A DNA stretch of 34,506 bases from a virus: positions 1-34,506 of IMG/VR virus record IMGVR_UViG_3300018005_000033. The stretch is one strand, 5' to 3'. This document shows positions 5,511 through 12,480 of the stretch, in pieces. The notes below the pieces were generated by a model that did not search any database, was not told the DNA's origin, and was given only the letters and a program-made list of their open reading frames with translations. Made by a program: the position numbers and the translations under genes. Each line of letters opens with the position of its first letter. Positions within the stretch are counted from its first letter, which is position 1.

Positions 5511-5893
5511 CCAATAAAACCTACGATCTTCTGCTGGCGGACATGCCGGCCGGGCTGGACCGGGCGCTGCTGCGGGTGCTGACCTTCCACGTCGGGAAAG
5601 GGAAAGCGATCGGGCGCGTGTCGCTGCTGGTGGGCCTGCGGCTGGAAGGGTTCGAGGTGAACGAGCGCCAGGCGCGCCAGTGCATCCATGACCTGCGACG
5701 GGCGGGGCACCTGATCTGCTCGGCGCCAGGTGAAAATGGTGGCTATTACCTGGCGGCCAGCCTGGACGAGTTCCTCGAATTTTGCGAGCGGGAGCTGCAC
5801 CCGAAGGCGATCGACATGCTGGAGACCGAGAGCGCGATGAAAGCGTCCGCCCGGCAGCAGTTCGGGGACGCCAGCCAGCCCGGGTTGATGTAA
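5507..5893 (+). CDS. Winged-helix DNA-binding protein
   Basis: 128 aa from ATG 5507 (ATGA overlap with the previous stop). LLRVLTFHVGKGKAIGRVSL, then ERQARQCIHDLRRAGHLIC, then GGYYLAASLDEFLEF give helix, recognition helix and wing. This architecture is common in small phage proteins of early operons, sometimes linked to replication. No catalytic residues are seen. Its base composition is clearly more GC-rich than the gene before it. Confidence 0.65.
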   Translation: MTNKTYDLLLADMPAGLDRALLRVLTFHVGKGKAIGRVSLLVGLRLEGFEVNERQARQCIHDLRRAGHLICSAPGENGGYYLAASLDEFLEFCERELHPKAIDMLETESAMKASARQQFGDASQPGLM

Positions 5894-5935
5894 TTATTTT
5901 TTGAAAGTGCCAATCGTTTAGAAAAGGAGAATCCG

Positions 5936-6388
5936 ATGGATGAACAAGTAATTCATATCAAGACCCCGATTAGCCGGGAAGACTTGGATTGTGTGGTTGC
6001 CGGCTTGGAAGCAGCATGTGGCGGGAAGCGCATCATGGTGACGGATACCTTCGAGTTGACAGTTGAGGACGAGCGCCAGGCTGTCGCTCTGAAGGCCCTA
6101 TTCAACCCGAACGGAAATATCGAAAATACATCGATCAAGCACGCAGGAGGCAGGCCCAAAAAAGTGTCTAAAGAAATCGCTCCCGAGAAAAAACACCGCA
6201 AGCAGATTCTTTATACGATCCTGGATGGTCCAGAGACCGGCAGGAAAATTAGAGGGCCAAACCTCCATTTGATGTTGAAAGCCGGTAACCTGGCCGCGGG
6301 CATACGCCTGAGCCATCCAGAACGAGGCCTGTTGACCGTGGTGACCAATGGAGCGGGGATCTTTACTCTGCAGGCGGTGCCGGCATGA
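5936..6388 (+). CDS. Unknown protein with AT-hook-like motif
   Basis: 150 aa with a good AAAAGGAG site. The N-terminal 60 residues are alpha/beta (VIHIKTPISREDLDCVVAGL). A basic linker has GGRPKKVSK (near 81-89), resembling an AT-hook, then KKHRKQ. The C-terminal part (GRKIRGPNLHLMLKAGNLAA) is unassigned. It overlaps the next gene by 4 bp. DNA association is inferred from the basic motif only. Confidence 0.55.
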   Translation: MDEQVIHIKTPISREDLDCVVAGLEAACGGKRIMVTDTFELTVEDERQAVALKALFNPNGNIENTSIKHAGGRPKKVSKEIAPEKKHRKQILYTILDGPETGRKIRGPNLHLMLKAGNLAAGIRLSHPERGLLTVVTNGAGIFTLQAVPA

Positions 6389-6558
6389 ACGACCTGAAAT
6401 TAACAAAACTCCAAATCCGGATGCGGATGATCGACCAGGGCATTGCACGTCGAACATTCCGCGGCTGGATGGTCAACGGCAAGCGCGTGTCTGCGAAAGA
6501 GCATAAATTATTGCGGCTTGCCAAGCGGGAAATGCAATTCACGGAGGTGCAATCATGA
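6385..6558 (+). CDS. 57-aa basic helix-turn-helix-like protein
   Basis: It starts at ATG 6385 (ATGA overlap) and ends in a second ATGA overlap with the ParB-like gene, strong evidence for a real gene. KLTKLQIRMRMIDQGIARRT, then FRGWMVNGKRVSAKEHKLLR resembles a minimal helix-turn-helix. Highly basic. Possibly a DNA-binding partner of the ParB-like protein. Confidence 0.6.
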   Translation: MNDLKLTKLQIRMRMIDQGIARRTFRGWMVNGKRVSAKEHKLLRLAKREMQFTEVQS

Positions 6559-8270
6559 ACGAAGCGCCGGGATTGATCGATATCGCACTGATCGTCTCGA
6601 ACCCGTTCCAGGTACGCCAGGCGGCCGCCGCGGTGGCGGAGCTGGCGGCCAACATCGAAAAGAATGGCCTGCTGCAGCCGCCGACGGTGCGCAAGCATAA
6701 CGACATTTACGAACTGGCTTTCGGTCACAGCCGGGTGGCGGCATTCAAGTTGCTGGCGACTTCGGACGATAGCGAAAAGCGCATGTTTTACCGGCAGATC
6801 CCCTGCTTCATCAAGGAGCTGGACGATCTGCAGATGTTCGAAATGGCGGTCTCGGAGAACATCAAGCGGCGGGATCTCAACCCGGTCGAGCGGGCGAAGG
6901 CCATGCGCACGTACATGGAAACCTTCAAAAAATCCAGCGCCGAGACCGGCGAGTTCTTCAACTGCGACGAGGCGACCGTGCGCGGAACCGTGCGGCTGCT
7001 CGGACTGCCAAAGTTGGCACAGGAGAAACTGGCCGGTGGAGAGATCACGGTGGGCGCAGCGCGGCAGTTGCTGGTGCTGGTGCGTGTGGCTCCGGATATG
7101 ATCGAAGATGCGGTAAAACAGATCATCGAGGGAAACCAGCCGGCCGACAAGATCGTCGAAGATATCATGGACAGCCTGGCATTCAAAAATAAAATCATCA
7201 AGATGTTCCCAGGGTGGCGAGGCGGCGAGGCATCTGCAGGCCCCGGATTATGGGACCTGATCATGCCGACAAAAACGATCGCCAAATATCTAACTCCTTT
7301 ATCGGTCTCTGGAGATGCCAATCTAAAACTTGCCCAAAAAGCAATCCCGGGCGTTGGTTTGATCGTTCATGACGGCGACCTAAAAGATTGGATCAATAAG
7401 CTCCACGGCGGGCTGGTTAGCGTCGATGCATTGATTGCCCAGGGTGCGGATCCTGAAACGGTCGACCGATTGGATCGGCTGATCAATCCGCCAGCCTGCA
7501 GCGCCTGTAGTGATCACGTTAAAGCGGCGGGCAGCCATTACTGCACCTGGAAGGTCTGCCATTCCCGCAAAAAGGACGCCTGGACGCAGGTCCAGCTTGC
7601 CAAGGAAGAAAAAAGCCTGCAGATCAAAGCGCTGAGTGTCGATGAAGCGCATGCCGGCTTTGTGGTGCTGGATTCGGGATGGGACGATAAGCAAAAAGCC
7701 CTGGTCGAGGCGAAGGATCCCAACCTGCGCCTGCACATCAAGCCTGCGCAGAACAGTCACGCCTTTACTAGGTCCGAAGTGATCGAACTGGTCACGGTTG
7801 CCCCGGAAATCGTCGAAGCGAAAAAGGAAGAAAAGAAAGCAGAGACCTCCCGCGGATCGAATGCCGACTGGCAAAAGAAATACGATCACGAACAGAAACT
7901 CCGGGAAGCCAGCAGGAGATTCGAGGAGACCGAAGTAGATCTGCTATTCGCCACGCTCTTGGACCCGATCGACAACCTTGGGTTTCTGATGGCAATGGCA
8001 AGAATCGACGAAGATGATTTCGAACATTTTCAGGATGACGGAAGCAAGATCTCATCCAGAAAAGAGAAACTGCGGGCTTGCAGAATTTCCATCCTTCATG
8101 ACATGCTGGAAAACGATATTTACGACGTCGAAGACGATGGCCCGGTGGCCACAGCAACTTATCTCCAGGGCGTCGCTGTAACATGGGGAGTAAAACTGCC
8201 GGCGGATTGGCTGGAAAAAGCCATGAGTTACGAGCCCAATCCCGTTCCTACGGAAACGAAAGATGAATAA
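6555..8270 (+). CDS. ParB/Spo0J-like protein with cysteine cluster
   Basis: 571 aa. The N-terminus has the ParB signature: NPFQVRQ (box I), ELAFGHSRVAAFKLL (box II, with GHSR in place of GERR) and VSENIKRRDLNPVERAKAMR (box III), then a helix-turn-helix region about 130-170 (CDEATVRGTVRLLGLP). A second part (about 310-335) has CSACSDHV and YCTWKVC, a likely zinc site. The C-terminal 170 residues are charged and helical. No ParA gene accompanies it, so it may regulate transcription, bind a replication region or protect DNA rather than partition a plasmid. It overlaps both neighbours and is the largest early gene. Confidence 0.82.
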   Translation: MNEAPGLIDIALIVSNPFQVRQAAAAVAELAANIEKNGLLQPPTVRKHNDIYELAFGHSRVAAFKLLATSDDSEKRMFYRQIPCFIKELDDLQMFEMAVSENIKRRDLNPVERAKAMRTYMETFKKSSAETGEFFNCDEATVRGTVRLLGLPKLAQEKLAGGEITVGAARQLLVLVRVAPDMIEDAVKQIIEGNQPADKIVEDIMDSLAFKNKIIKMFPGWRGGEASAGPGLWDLIMPTKTIAKYLTPLSVSGDANLKLAQKAIPGVGLIVHDGDLKDWINKLHGGLVSVDALIAQGADPETVDRLDRLINPPACSACSDHVKAAGSHYCTWKVCHSRKKDAWTQVQLAKEEKSLQIKALSVDEAHAGFVVLDSGWDDKQKALVEAKDPNLRLHIKPAQNSHAFTRSEVIELVTVAPEIVEAKKEEKKAETSRGSNADWQKKYDHEQKLREASRRFEETEVDLLFATLLDPIDNLGFLMAMARIDEDDFEHFQDDGSKISSRKEKLRACRISILHDMLENDIYDVEDDGPVATATYLQGVAVTWGVKLPADWLEKAMSYEPNPVPTETKDE

Positions 8271-8505
8271 TCTCGCGGCAGCCAGCCCCGTGGCGATGAT
8301 AGAAGGCGTCATCCTGGAGAACGGGCTGCACCGCTACAAGTTCCAGCAGGCCGGCAAGATCCCGGACGTCGAGAAGATCTGGGGCGAGTTCGGGCCGAAG
8401 GACGGGCAACCGTTCTGCCTGTATACCTGGATGGAGAAAGGGATCGGGTACGTTTACCTGGCATGGAAGGAGTGGAAGATCGATCCGCTGCCGGGAATGT
8501 CCTGA
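8263..8505 (+). CDS. Small unknown protein
   Basis: 80 aa, overlapping the ParB-like gene by 8 bp. It is beta-rich with many aromatic residues (PFCLYTWMEKGIGYVYLAWK). The stop codon lies inside the first stem of the double-hairpin element at 8499-8552. No family recognised. Confidence 0.5.
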   Translation: MNNLAAASPVAMIEGVILENGLHRYKFQQAGKIPDVEKIWGEFGPKDGQPFCLYTWMEKGIGYVYLAWKEWKIDPLPGMS

Positions 8506-8559
8506 CGACCTAAATCGTCAGGACTGCCGAGTGCGGCTTGATGCCGCCTCGGTTCGGAG
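8499..8559 (+). promoter_or_regulatory. Double-hairpin leader, copy A
   Basis: Hairpin 1 has a perfect 10-bp stem, GTCCTGACGA (8499-8508) with TCGTCAGGAC (8515-8524), loop CCTAAA. Hairpin 2 is CCGAG, a T bulge, GCGGC, loop TTGAT, GCCGC, CTCGG (8527-8552). The Shine-Dalgarno CGGAG starts 2 nt later (8555). The same architecture recurs at 23448, 24789 and 26167. There is no U-tract, so it is not an intrinsic terminator. Confidence 0.75.
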
Positions 8560-8566
8560 AGAAACA

Positions 8567-8758
8567 ATGGCCAATGAAACTTTGGATGAAATCGAAAAAG
8601 ATATTTACGACGAGATGATCGGATTGATCGGCTTTGCCATGAAATTAAATGGGCCTATTGACAAAGTCCAACCACCCTCTTCGGTCATCATTCTGGCTGC
8701 GAAAGCCGCCACGGCCGTGATCATGGCGTTCGAGCGCGGGCTCCGGATAGGCGGCTGA
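8567..8758 (+). CDS. Small helical protein behind double-hairpin leader
   Basis: 63 aa from ATG 8567 (MANETLDEIEKDIYDEMIGL); CGGAGAG lies just upstream. The C-terminal half has a hydrophobic helix (SSVIILAAKAATAVIMAF) that could be amphipathic or membrane-bound. Its leader is the only copy of the double-hairpin element outside the tail genes, hinting at shared control. No family recognised. Confidence 0.55.
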   Translation: MANETLDEIEKDIYDEMIGLIGFAMKLNGPIDKVQPPSSVIILAAKAATAVIMAFERGLRIGG

Positions 8759-8761
8759 TCA

Positions 8762-9040
8762 ATGGAATCAACCAACGAAAAGGGAAAAATCATGACACCA
8801 GCTTCTTGCACAATGTGCATCTATTATTCTCCCGACCTGAAAAGTGCGGATGGATCGGGCATTTGCCGCCGTCACCCACCCACGCCTTATCTACTGCAGA
8901 TAGGCCCGGTCGCTGTCTGGCCCACGGTGCGTCCAATGGACTGGTGCGCCGATGGAGAGCAGGGCATGTCGCACGACAGCCTGGCCGCCGGGAAAGCCTT
9001 GATAAAAAAAGGCGACAAAGGCAATGGTCACCGTCACTAA
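8762..9040 (+). CDS. Small Cys-rich metal-binding protein
   Basis: 92 aa, or about 82 from a second ATG at 8792. CTMCIYY, then GICRRHPPTP, then MDWCADGE form a CxxC...CxxHP...WC pattern seen in small phage and plasmid proteins, probably a zinc or iron-sulfur site. Function unknown. It overlaps the next gene by 17 bp. Confidence 0.6.
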   Translation: MESTNEKGKIMTPASCTMCIYYSPDLKSADGSGICRRHPPTPYLLQIGPVAVWPTVRPMDWCADGEQGMSHDSLAAGKALIKKGDKGNGHRH

Positions 9041-9272
9041 TCCCCGCCTGTACCTGAAGCGCTGGGTGAAACCCTCGCTGATCGCCGACCAGACGCATTG
9101 CATCATCCGCTTCGACGGGCTGCTGCTGATCGCCTATTGCGGCCGCCAGATCCCGCTGAAGAATGCCTGTTTGCCGATGCTCGGCATGCGTCACTGCGTG
9201 GACTGCGAGGATCTGCACCGCCAGCATATGGAAGCGAGGAGGAAGAATGTATACAGAAAAAACGATCGATAA
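9024..9272 (+). CDS. Small basic protein with CxxC motif
   Basis: 82 aa. It has a central hydrophobic strand (CIIRFDGLLLIAYCGRQ) and HCVDCEDLH near residue 60, a possible metal ligand pair. It overlaps the preceding gene by 17 bp and the next by 26 bp, consistent with this compact operon. No family recognised. Confidence 0.45.
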   Translation: MVTVTNPRLYLKRWVKPSLIADQTHCIIRFDGLLLIAYCGRQIPLKNACLPMLGMRHCVDCEDLHRQHMEARRKNVYRKNDR

Positions 9273-9480
9273 GGAAAGAGTTTTATTGAGATTGTCTTTC
9301 GAAGATAAAACTTCTGACGAAAAAGCATTCTTGGAAGGTGCACTGTTTGCTTTAGATTGGGTAAAGACCGGCATTGTAACTTCTTCTCCGTCCAAATTCA
9401 TTGAATGGCGCAGACGGATCAAAAACAATTATATTGCCCCAATCATTATAAACACTAAGCCAGCCGGCCATACTAAATGA
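9247..9480 (+). CDS. Small unknown protein, AT-richer
   Basis: 77 aa from ATG 9247 (MYTEKTIDKERVLLRLSFED), supported by GAGGAGGAAGA upstream. Helical middle (KAFLEGALFALDWVKTG). Codon use is visibly more AT-rich than its neighbours, suggesting a separate origin. No family recognised. Confidence 0.5.
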   Translation: MYTEKTIDKERVLLRLSFEDKTSDEKAFLEGALFALDWVKTGIVTSSPSKFIEWRRRIKNNYIAPIIINTKPAGHTK

Positions 9481-9537
9481 CCAACGCCGCAGGAATGCCC
9501 TGTTTCAGCTTGGAACACCCCCAAATTTGAACGCACT

Positions 9538-9918
9538 ATGAGAACTCGAAGCGTAGATCGTCTCTCTCGACAACTCCAAAAAGCCTATGCTAGGAACCCG
9601 TCCTGGCGGGCCGTTTCGATTGAGTGCAATGTGCTGACCCCGGAAGGGAAGCCAAGTCCGTCAGTCGCCCAGCGCATAGCCACTAAGGGTTATAACCCGA
9701 AGCGCCCGGAGACCCGGGAAAGGCTGGGGCTGCCGCCGGTTTGTTTCACATGCGGACAGAAGGTCAAGCGGGTGCGGCACGTGCCGGCCTGGCTGGTCGA
9801 AGCGGTGGCGAATCTCCAAAAACTGAAGGCCGAAAAGGGTCCGAAAAAGGATGCATACCGCGTGTATGCACGCGGTGGAAAACGGGTTCAGGAGGCGCGA
9901 CCATTTACCCCATTTTGA
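9538..9918 (+). CDS. Small phage protein with HTH-like start and zinc motif
   Basis: 126 aa. SVDRLSRQLQKAYARNPSWR, then VAQRIATKGYNPKRPETRER, then LGLPPVCFTCGQKVKR match a pattern I know from small phage and integrative-element proteins of unknown function (a RNPSWRAV core, a GYNPKRPETR repeat and a CxxC ribbon half). Likely DNA-associated. No Shine-Dalgarno is visible before ATG 9538, which is odd in this window. Confidence 0.5.
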   Translation: MRTRSVDRLSRQLQKAYARNPSWRAVSIECNVLTPEGKPSPSVAQRIATKGYNPKRPETRERLGLPPVCFTCGQKVKRVRHVPAWLVEAVANLQKLKAEKGPKKDAYRVYARGGKRVQEARPFTPF

Positions 9919-9940
9919 GAGTAATGAAAAGTCTCTTTAT

Positions 9941-9985
9941 TTAATATATATATAAGAGTGAGTGAGAGAGTGTGTGTGAGTGAGA
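9941..9985. repeat. Low-complexity TA and GAGTG tract
   Basis: An alternating TA run (about 9944-9954) is followed by repeated gagtg/gagag/gtgtg units up to about 9985. It fills the 101-bp gap between two genes. TTGAGA (9915-9920) and TTTAAT (9940-9945) lie 19 bp apart, only a weak promoter candidate. Confidence 0.5.
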
Positions 9986-10019
9986 AATCGTTGGAGCCTG
10001 TAAATTCGTCGAGGAAAAG

Positions 10020-10421
10020 ATGACCAGATCAAAAACCGAATTAATGCGTGAATGCGAACGAGTCAACGAAGTGTTGAAAAAACAGGCACAAAAGTTTGAA
10101 CTCGGAACAACGAAAAGCCTGGCAAGGATGGATGAAGCCAGGCAATGTGACCGGGAAACGTTCAGTTACTGGGCTCAGCTGGAGTTCCAGGAATATGTCC
10201 GGCGACAGCTGGAACGGCACCCAACGATGCATGCGTCGATCCTGATCAACAACGGGGCACGGCTGCTGAGACTGTCGAACATCACCACCCGTCGGTACTT
10301 GGCAGTGATGAGATCAGGCGATGGTCCATTCAGCGGGTTGGGGGATGTGATCATGTTGAATGCGAATTACACGGAGCAGGACGGTTACTGGCGGGAATGC
10401 GATGCAGAGGAGGAAACATGA
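10020..10421 (+). CDS. Unknown protein with possible C-terminal winged helix
   Basis: 133 aa. The N-terminal half is a charged helix (ELMRECERVNEVLKKQAQKF). The second half (NNGARLLRLSNITTRRYLAV, then GDVIMLNANY) resembles a winged-helix module with a TTRRY recognition helix. It ends in an ATGA overlap with the next gene. Regulatory role inferred from fold only. Confidence 0.5.
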   Translation: MTRSKTELMRECERVNEVLKKQAQKFELGTTKSLARMDEARQCDRETFSYWAQLEFQEYVRRQLERHPTMHASILINNGARLLRLSNITTRRYLAVMRSGDGPFSGLGDVIMLNANYTEQDGYWRECDAEEET

Positions 10422-10651
10422 CCGACACCATCCCGCCCGTGCCAATCATGTGCGTATGCGGCAATCAGATCTACGAGGAGGTCTACGTCGAAGGGCACGT
10501 GCTGGTCCATGCAGGCGGCGGGTTGTGGCATGAGTTGCGTGGTCACTGCTGTCAATGTGGTGCGCCGTTCAACTGGTCAGTCAAAAGCAGGCAGATCCAG
10601 CGGGCGATCGTTGCTCGCAAGAAGATCATCCCGGCTGAAGGAGAAAAGTGA
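10418..10651 (+). CDS. Small zinc-ribbon protein
   Basis: 77 aa from ATG 10418. CVCGNQI and HCCQCGAPF supply two cysteine pairs of a zinc ribbon, with a basic C-terminal helix (SRQIQRAIVARKKII). The gene overlaps both neighbours, including the HNH gene. Probably a small nucleic-acid-associated protein. Confidence 0.55.
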   Translation: MTDTIPPVPIMCVCGNQIYEEVYVEGHVLVHAGGGLWHELRGHCCQCGAPFNWSVKSRQIQRAIVARKKIIPAEGEK

Positions 10652-11025
10652 TGCCACACAAAGCGCCGCGTCCATGCTCGCATCCAGGATGCCCACGTGC
10701 TGCTGCGCAACACAGCCGCCTGTGTGAAATTCACAGCAGGGAAAGGCAAAAGGAATTAGATGGTGCTAGGCCGACTGCGCCTGAAAGAGGGTACGGAAAT
10801 AATTGGCGGAGAATACGCGCAAGATTTTTATCAAGGCATCCGTGGTGTGCAGATCCAGATCAAGTTCATACCAACCCTGAGAAGTCAACGGACGTGGACC
10901 ATGTTATTTCAAAAAAAAATGGAGGCACAGATGATGAAAGCAACCTGCAAGCATTGTGTCACGCTTGTCACAGTCGGAAGACAGCCAGGTCTGATGGTCG
11001 TTGGGGTAGAATGGTGCACAAATGA
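10651..11025 (+). CDS. HNH endonuclease (packaging-associated)
   Basis: 124 aa. The HNH core is DVDHVISKKNGGTDDESNLQ (Asp83-His84, Asn98) followed by ALCHACHSRKT with the second Cys pair. The N-terminus has a Cys/His cluster (CSHPGC, LCEIH). HNH proteins next to terminase genes are known to work with the large terminase in cos-type packaging, so this is probably the packaging nuclease. It starts by overlapping the preceding stop by one base. Confidence 0.85.
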   Translation: MPHKAPRPCSHPGCPRAAAQHSRLCEIHSRERQKELDGARPTAPERGYGNNWRRIRARFLSRHPWCADPDQVHTNPEKSTDVDHVISKKNGGTDDESNLQALCHACHSRKTARSDGRWGRMVHK

Positions 11026-11789
11026 TGACTATGATTTGTAAATATTGTGGCACTCAATTTGAGGTAGCGAAGAATCATCCACATCAACGTTTCTGTTCTG
11101 ATGCGTGCTGTTATCTATGGCATAAAGAGTACCCAGAGACCAGCGCCTGGCACACATTTACTTGCAAGTATTGCCTGAAGAAATACTCGACTAAACACAT
11201 AGATCGCAATCAATATTGTTCAAGACAATGTGCCTCCGCAGATTTTACGCGTTGGAGAATGATATTCCCAGGAAAAGAAAAGAAAGTCTACGTCCCCAAG
11301 GGACTTGTGGAAAAGATTTGTGAATTTTGCGGAACCAAATTCTTAAGCAAACTGGATAGAGCAAAATTCTGCTCACATAAATGTCATGCTCACGCTAAGT
11401 ATCAATCAAAACCGAAGCATGAAGCAACTTGTAAGGTATGCGGAGAGACATTTATGACCAGCTCTCACAGCCAACGTCACTGCTCGCAGTCTTGTCAATT
11501 AATGACAGAGATGGCAAGAGAGAAAGAAAACAAAGCAAACCAAAATCAGGCACGTCGTGCACGAGAGAGAAATGCATTTATAGCACGAGTGATCAGAAAA
11601 GAAATATTCGTGCGTGACCATTGGATCTGTGGTATCTGCGGACAACCTGTAGATCAAACATTAAATTTTCCACATCCAGGAAGTAAATCACTTGATCACA
11701 TCGTTCCTTTAGTAGGAGGTGGTAAACATGAGCCGAGCAACGTACAACTCGCCCACTTTATGTGTAACTCACTTAAAAGTGGGCATTGA
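11022..11789 (+). CDS. Second HNH endonuclease with four zinc knuckles
   Basis: 255 aa. Four tandem CxxC...CxxxC modules occupy residues about 6-165: CKYCGTQF/FCSDAC, CKYCLKKY/YCSRQC, CEFCGTKF/FCSHKC and CKVCGETF/HCSQSC. A basic linker follows, then a C-terminal HNH domain (WICGICGQ, then SLDHIVPLVGGGKHEPSN, ending NSLKSGH). The DNA is strikingly AT-rich next to the flanking packaging genes, and codon use differs. This suggests a later arrival, such as a free-standing homing endonuclease with zinc fingers for site recognition. It overlaps HNH gene 1 by 4 bp. Confidence 0.8.
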   Translation: MMTMICKYCGTQFEVAKNHPHQRFCSDACCYLWHKEYPETSAWHTFTCKYCLKKYSTKHIDRNQYCSRQCASADFTRWRMIFPGKEKKVYVPKGLVEKICEFCGTKFLSKLDRAKFCSHKCHAHAKYQSKPKHEATCKVCGETFMTSSHSQRHCSQSCQLMTEMAREKENKANQNQARRARERNAFIARVIRKEIFVRDHWICGICGQPVDQTLNFPHPGSKSLDHIVPLVGGGKHEPSNVQLAHFMCNSLKSGH

Positions 11790-11889
11790 TATACTGGGGC
11801 GGCTTCTAAACCTTATGACCCTTCGCAGTGTACCGGTTGGCTGGGTCTTTAAGAAAATTTTTCCCAATGTGAGAAATCCTGTTTAAATT

Positions 11890-12477
11890 ATGCCAGCCAG
11901 AAAAAGCAAGGATTTAATCGTTAGACACGAAATCAAGGCCGATCGCACCCAGCGCGCGGAGCATGAAGCGGCGCTCACGCCCCGGAAACCGCTGACGGTG
12001 AAGGCGCCGGCCGAACTAACCGGAGCAATAAGCCAGGCGGTATGGAAGGAGACCGTCAGCCTGTATTTCACGCTCGACGCGCGTATCGTGTCCATCTTAG
12101 ATAAAGGGCTGCTGATCGATTATTGCATTGCCAGCGAGCAGCTGGCCCAGATCGATGGGCTGCGGTCCACGGCGATGGATAATTACAACAAGGATCAAAT
12201 AACCCTGAATAAAATTTACAACAGCAAGAAGCAAGACATTGACGTGAAAGCACTTCTGCTGCTGATCAATTCGGTCAATGGGGCGATGGACGAGATCATC
12301 AAACTAGATGCGCGCGTCGATGCCAAAAGGAAAATGATCCTGGCCATGCGCCAATCGTTGTATCTCACGCCTCGAGCCCGGGCAGGTGCAATCCCGAACG
12401 AGAAACCTGCAGAGAAACCGAAGAGTGCGACAGATCTATTGATCGACGGCCACGCAAGAACGGAAAAAGGAAACTAA
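11890..12477 (+). CDS. terS: Terminase small subunit (P27 family)
   Basis: 195 aa. LTVKAPAELTGAISQAVWKE, then LDKGLLIDYCIASEQLAQID and the late LTPRARAGAIP box are typical of P27-family small terminases, which recognise phage DNA and recruit the large subunit. The position directly before the large subunit fits. The preceding 100 bp (11790-11889) hold nothing I can identify. Confidence 0.85.
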   Translation: MPARKSKDLIVRHEIKADRTQRAEHEAALTPRKPLTVKAPAELTGAISQAVWKETVSLYFTLDARIVSILDKGLLIDYCIASEQLAQIDGLRSTAMDNYNKDQITLNKIYNSKKQDIDVKALLLLINSVNGAMDEIIKLDARVDAKRKMILAMRQSLYLTPRARAGAIPNEKPAEKPKSATDLLIDGHARTEKGN

Positions 12478-12480
12478 CCC

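Noticed and set aside
8499-8552. Double-hairpin elements as intrinsic terminators
   Set aside because: None of the four copies is followed by a U-tract, and each sits two bases from a Shine-Dalgarno inside an operon.
9941-9985. CRISPR or other regular repeat array
   Set aside because: The repeats are 2-5 bp low-complexity units without spacers. No CRISPR-like array and no cas gene occurs in the window.
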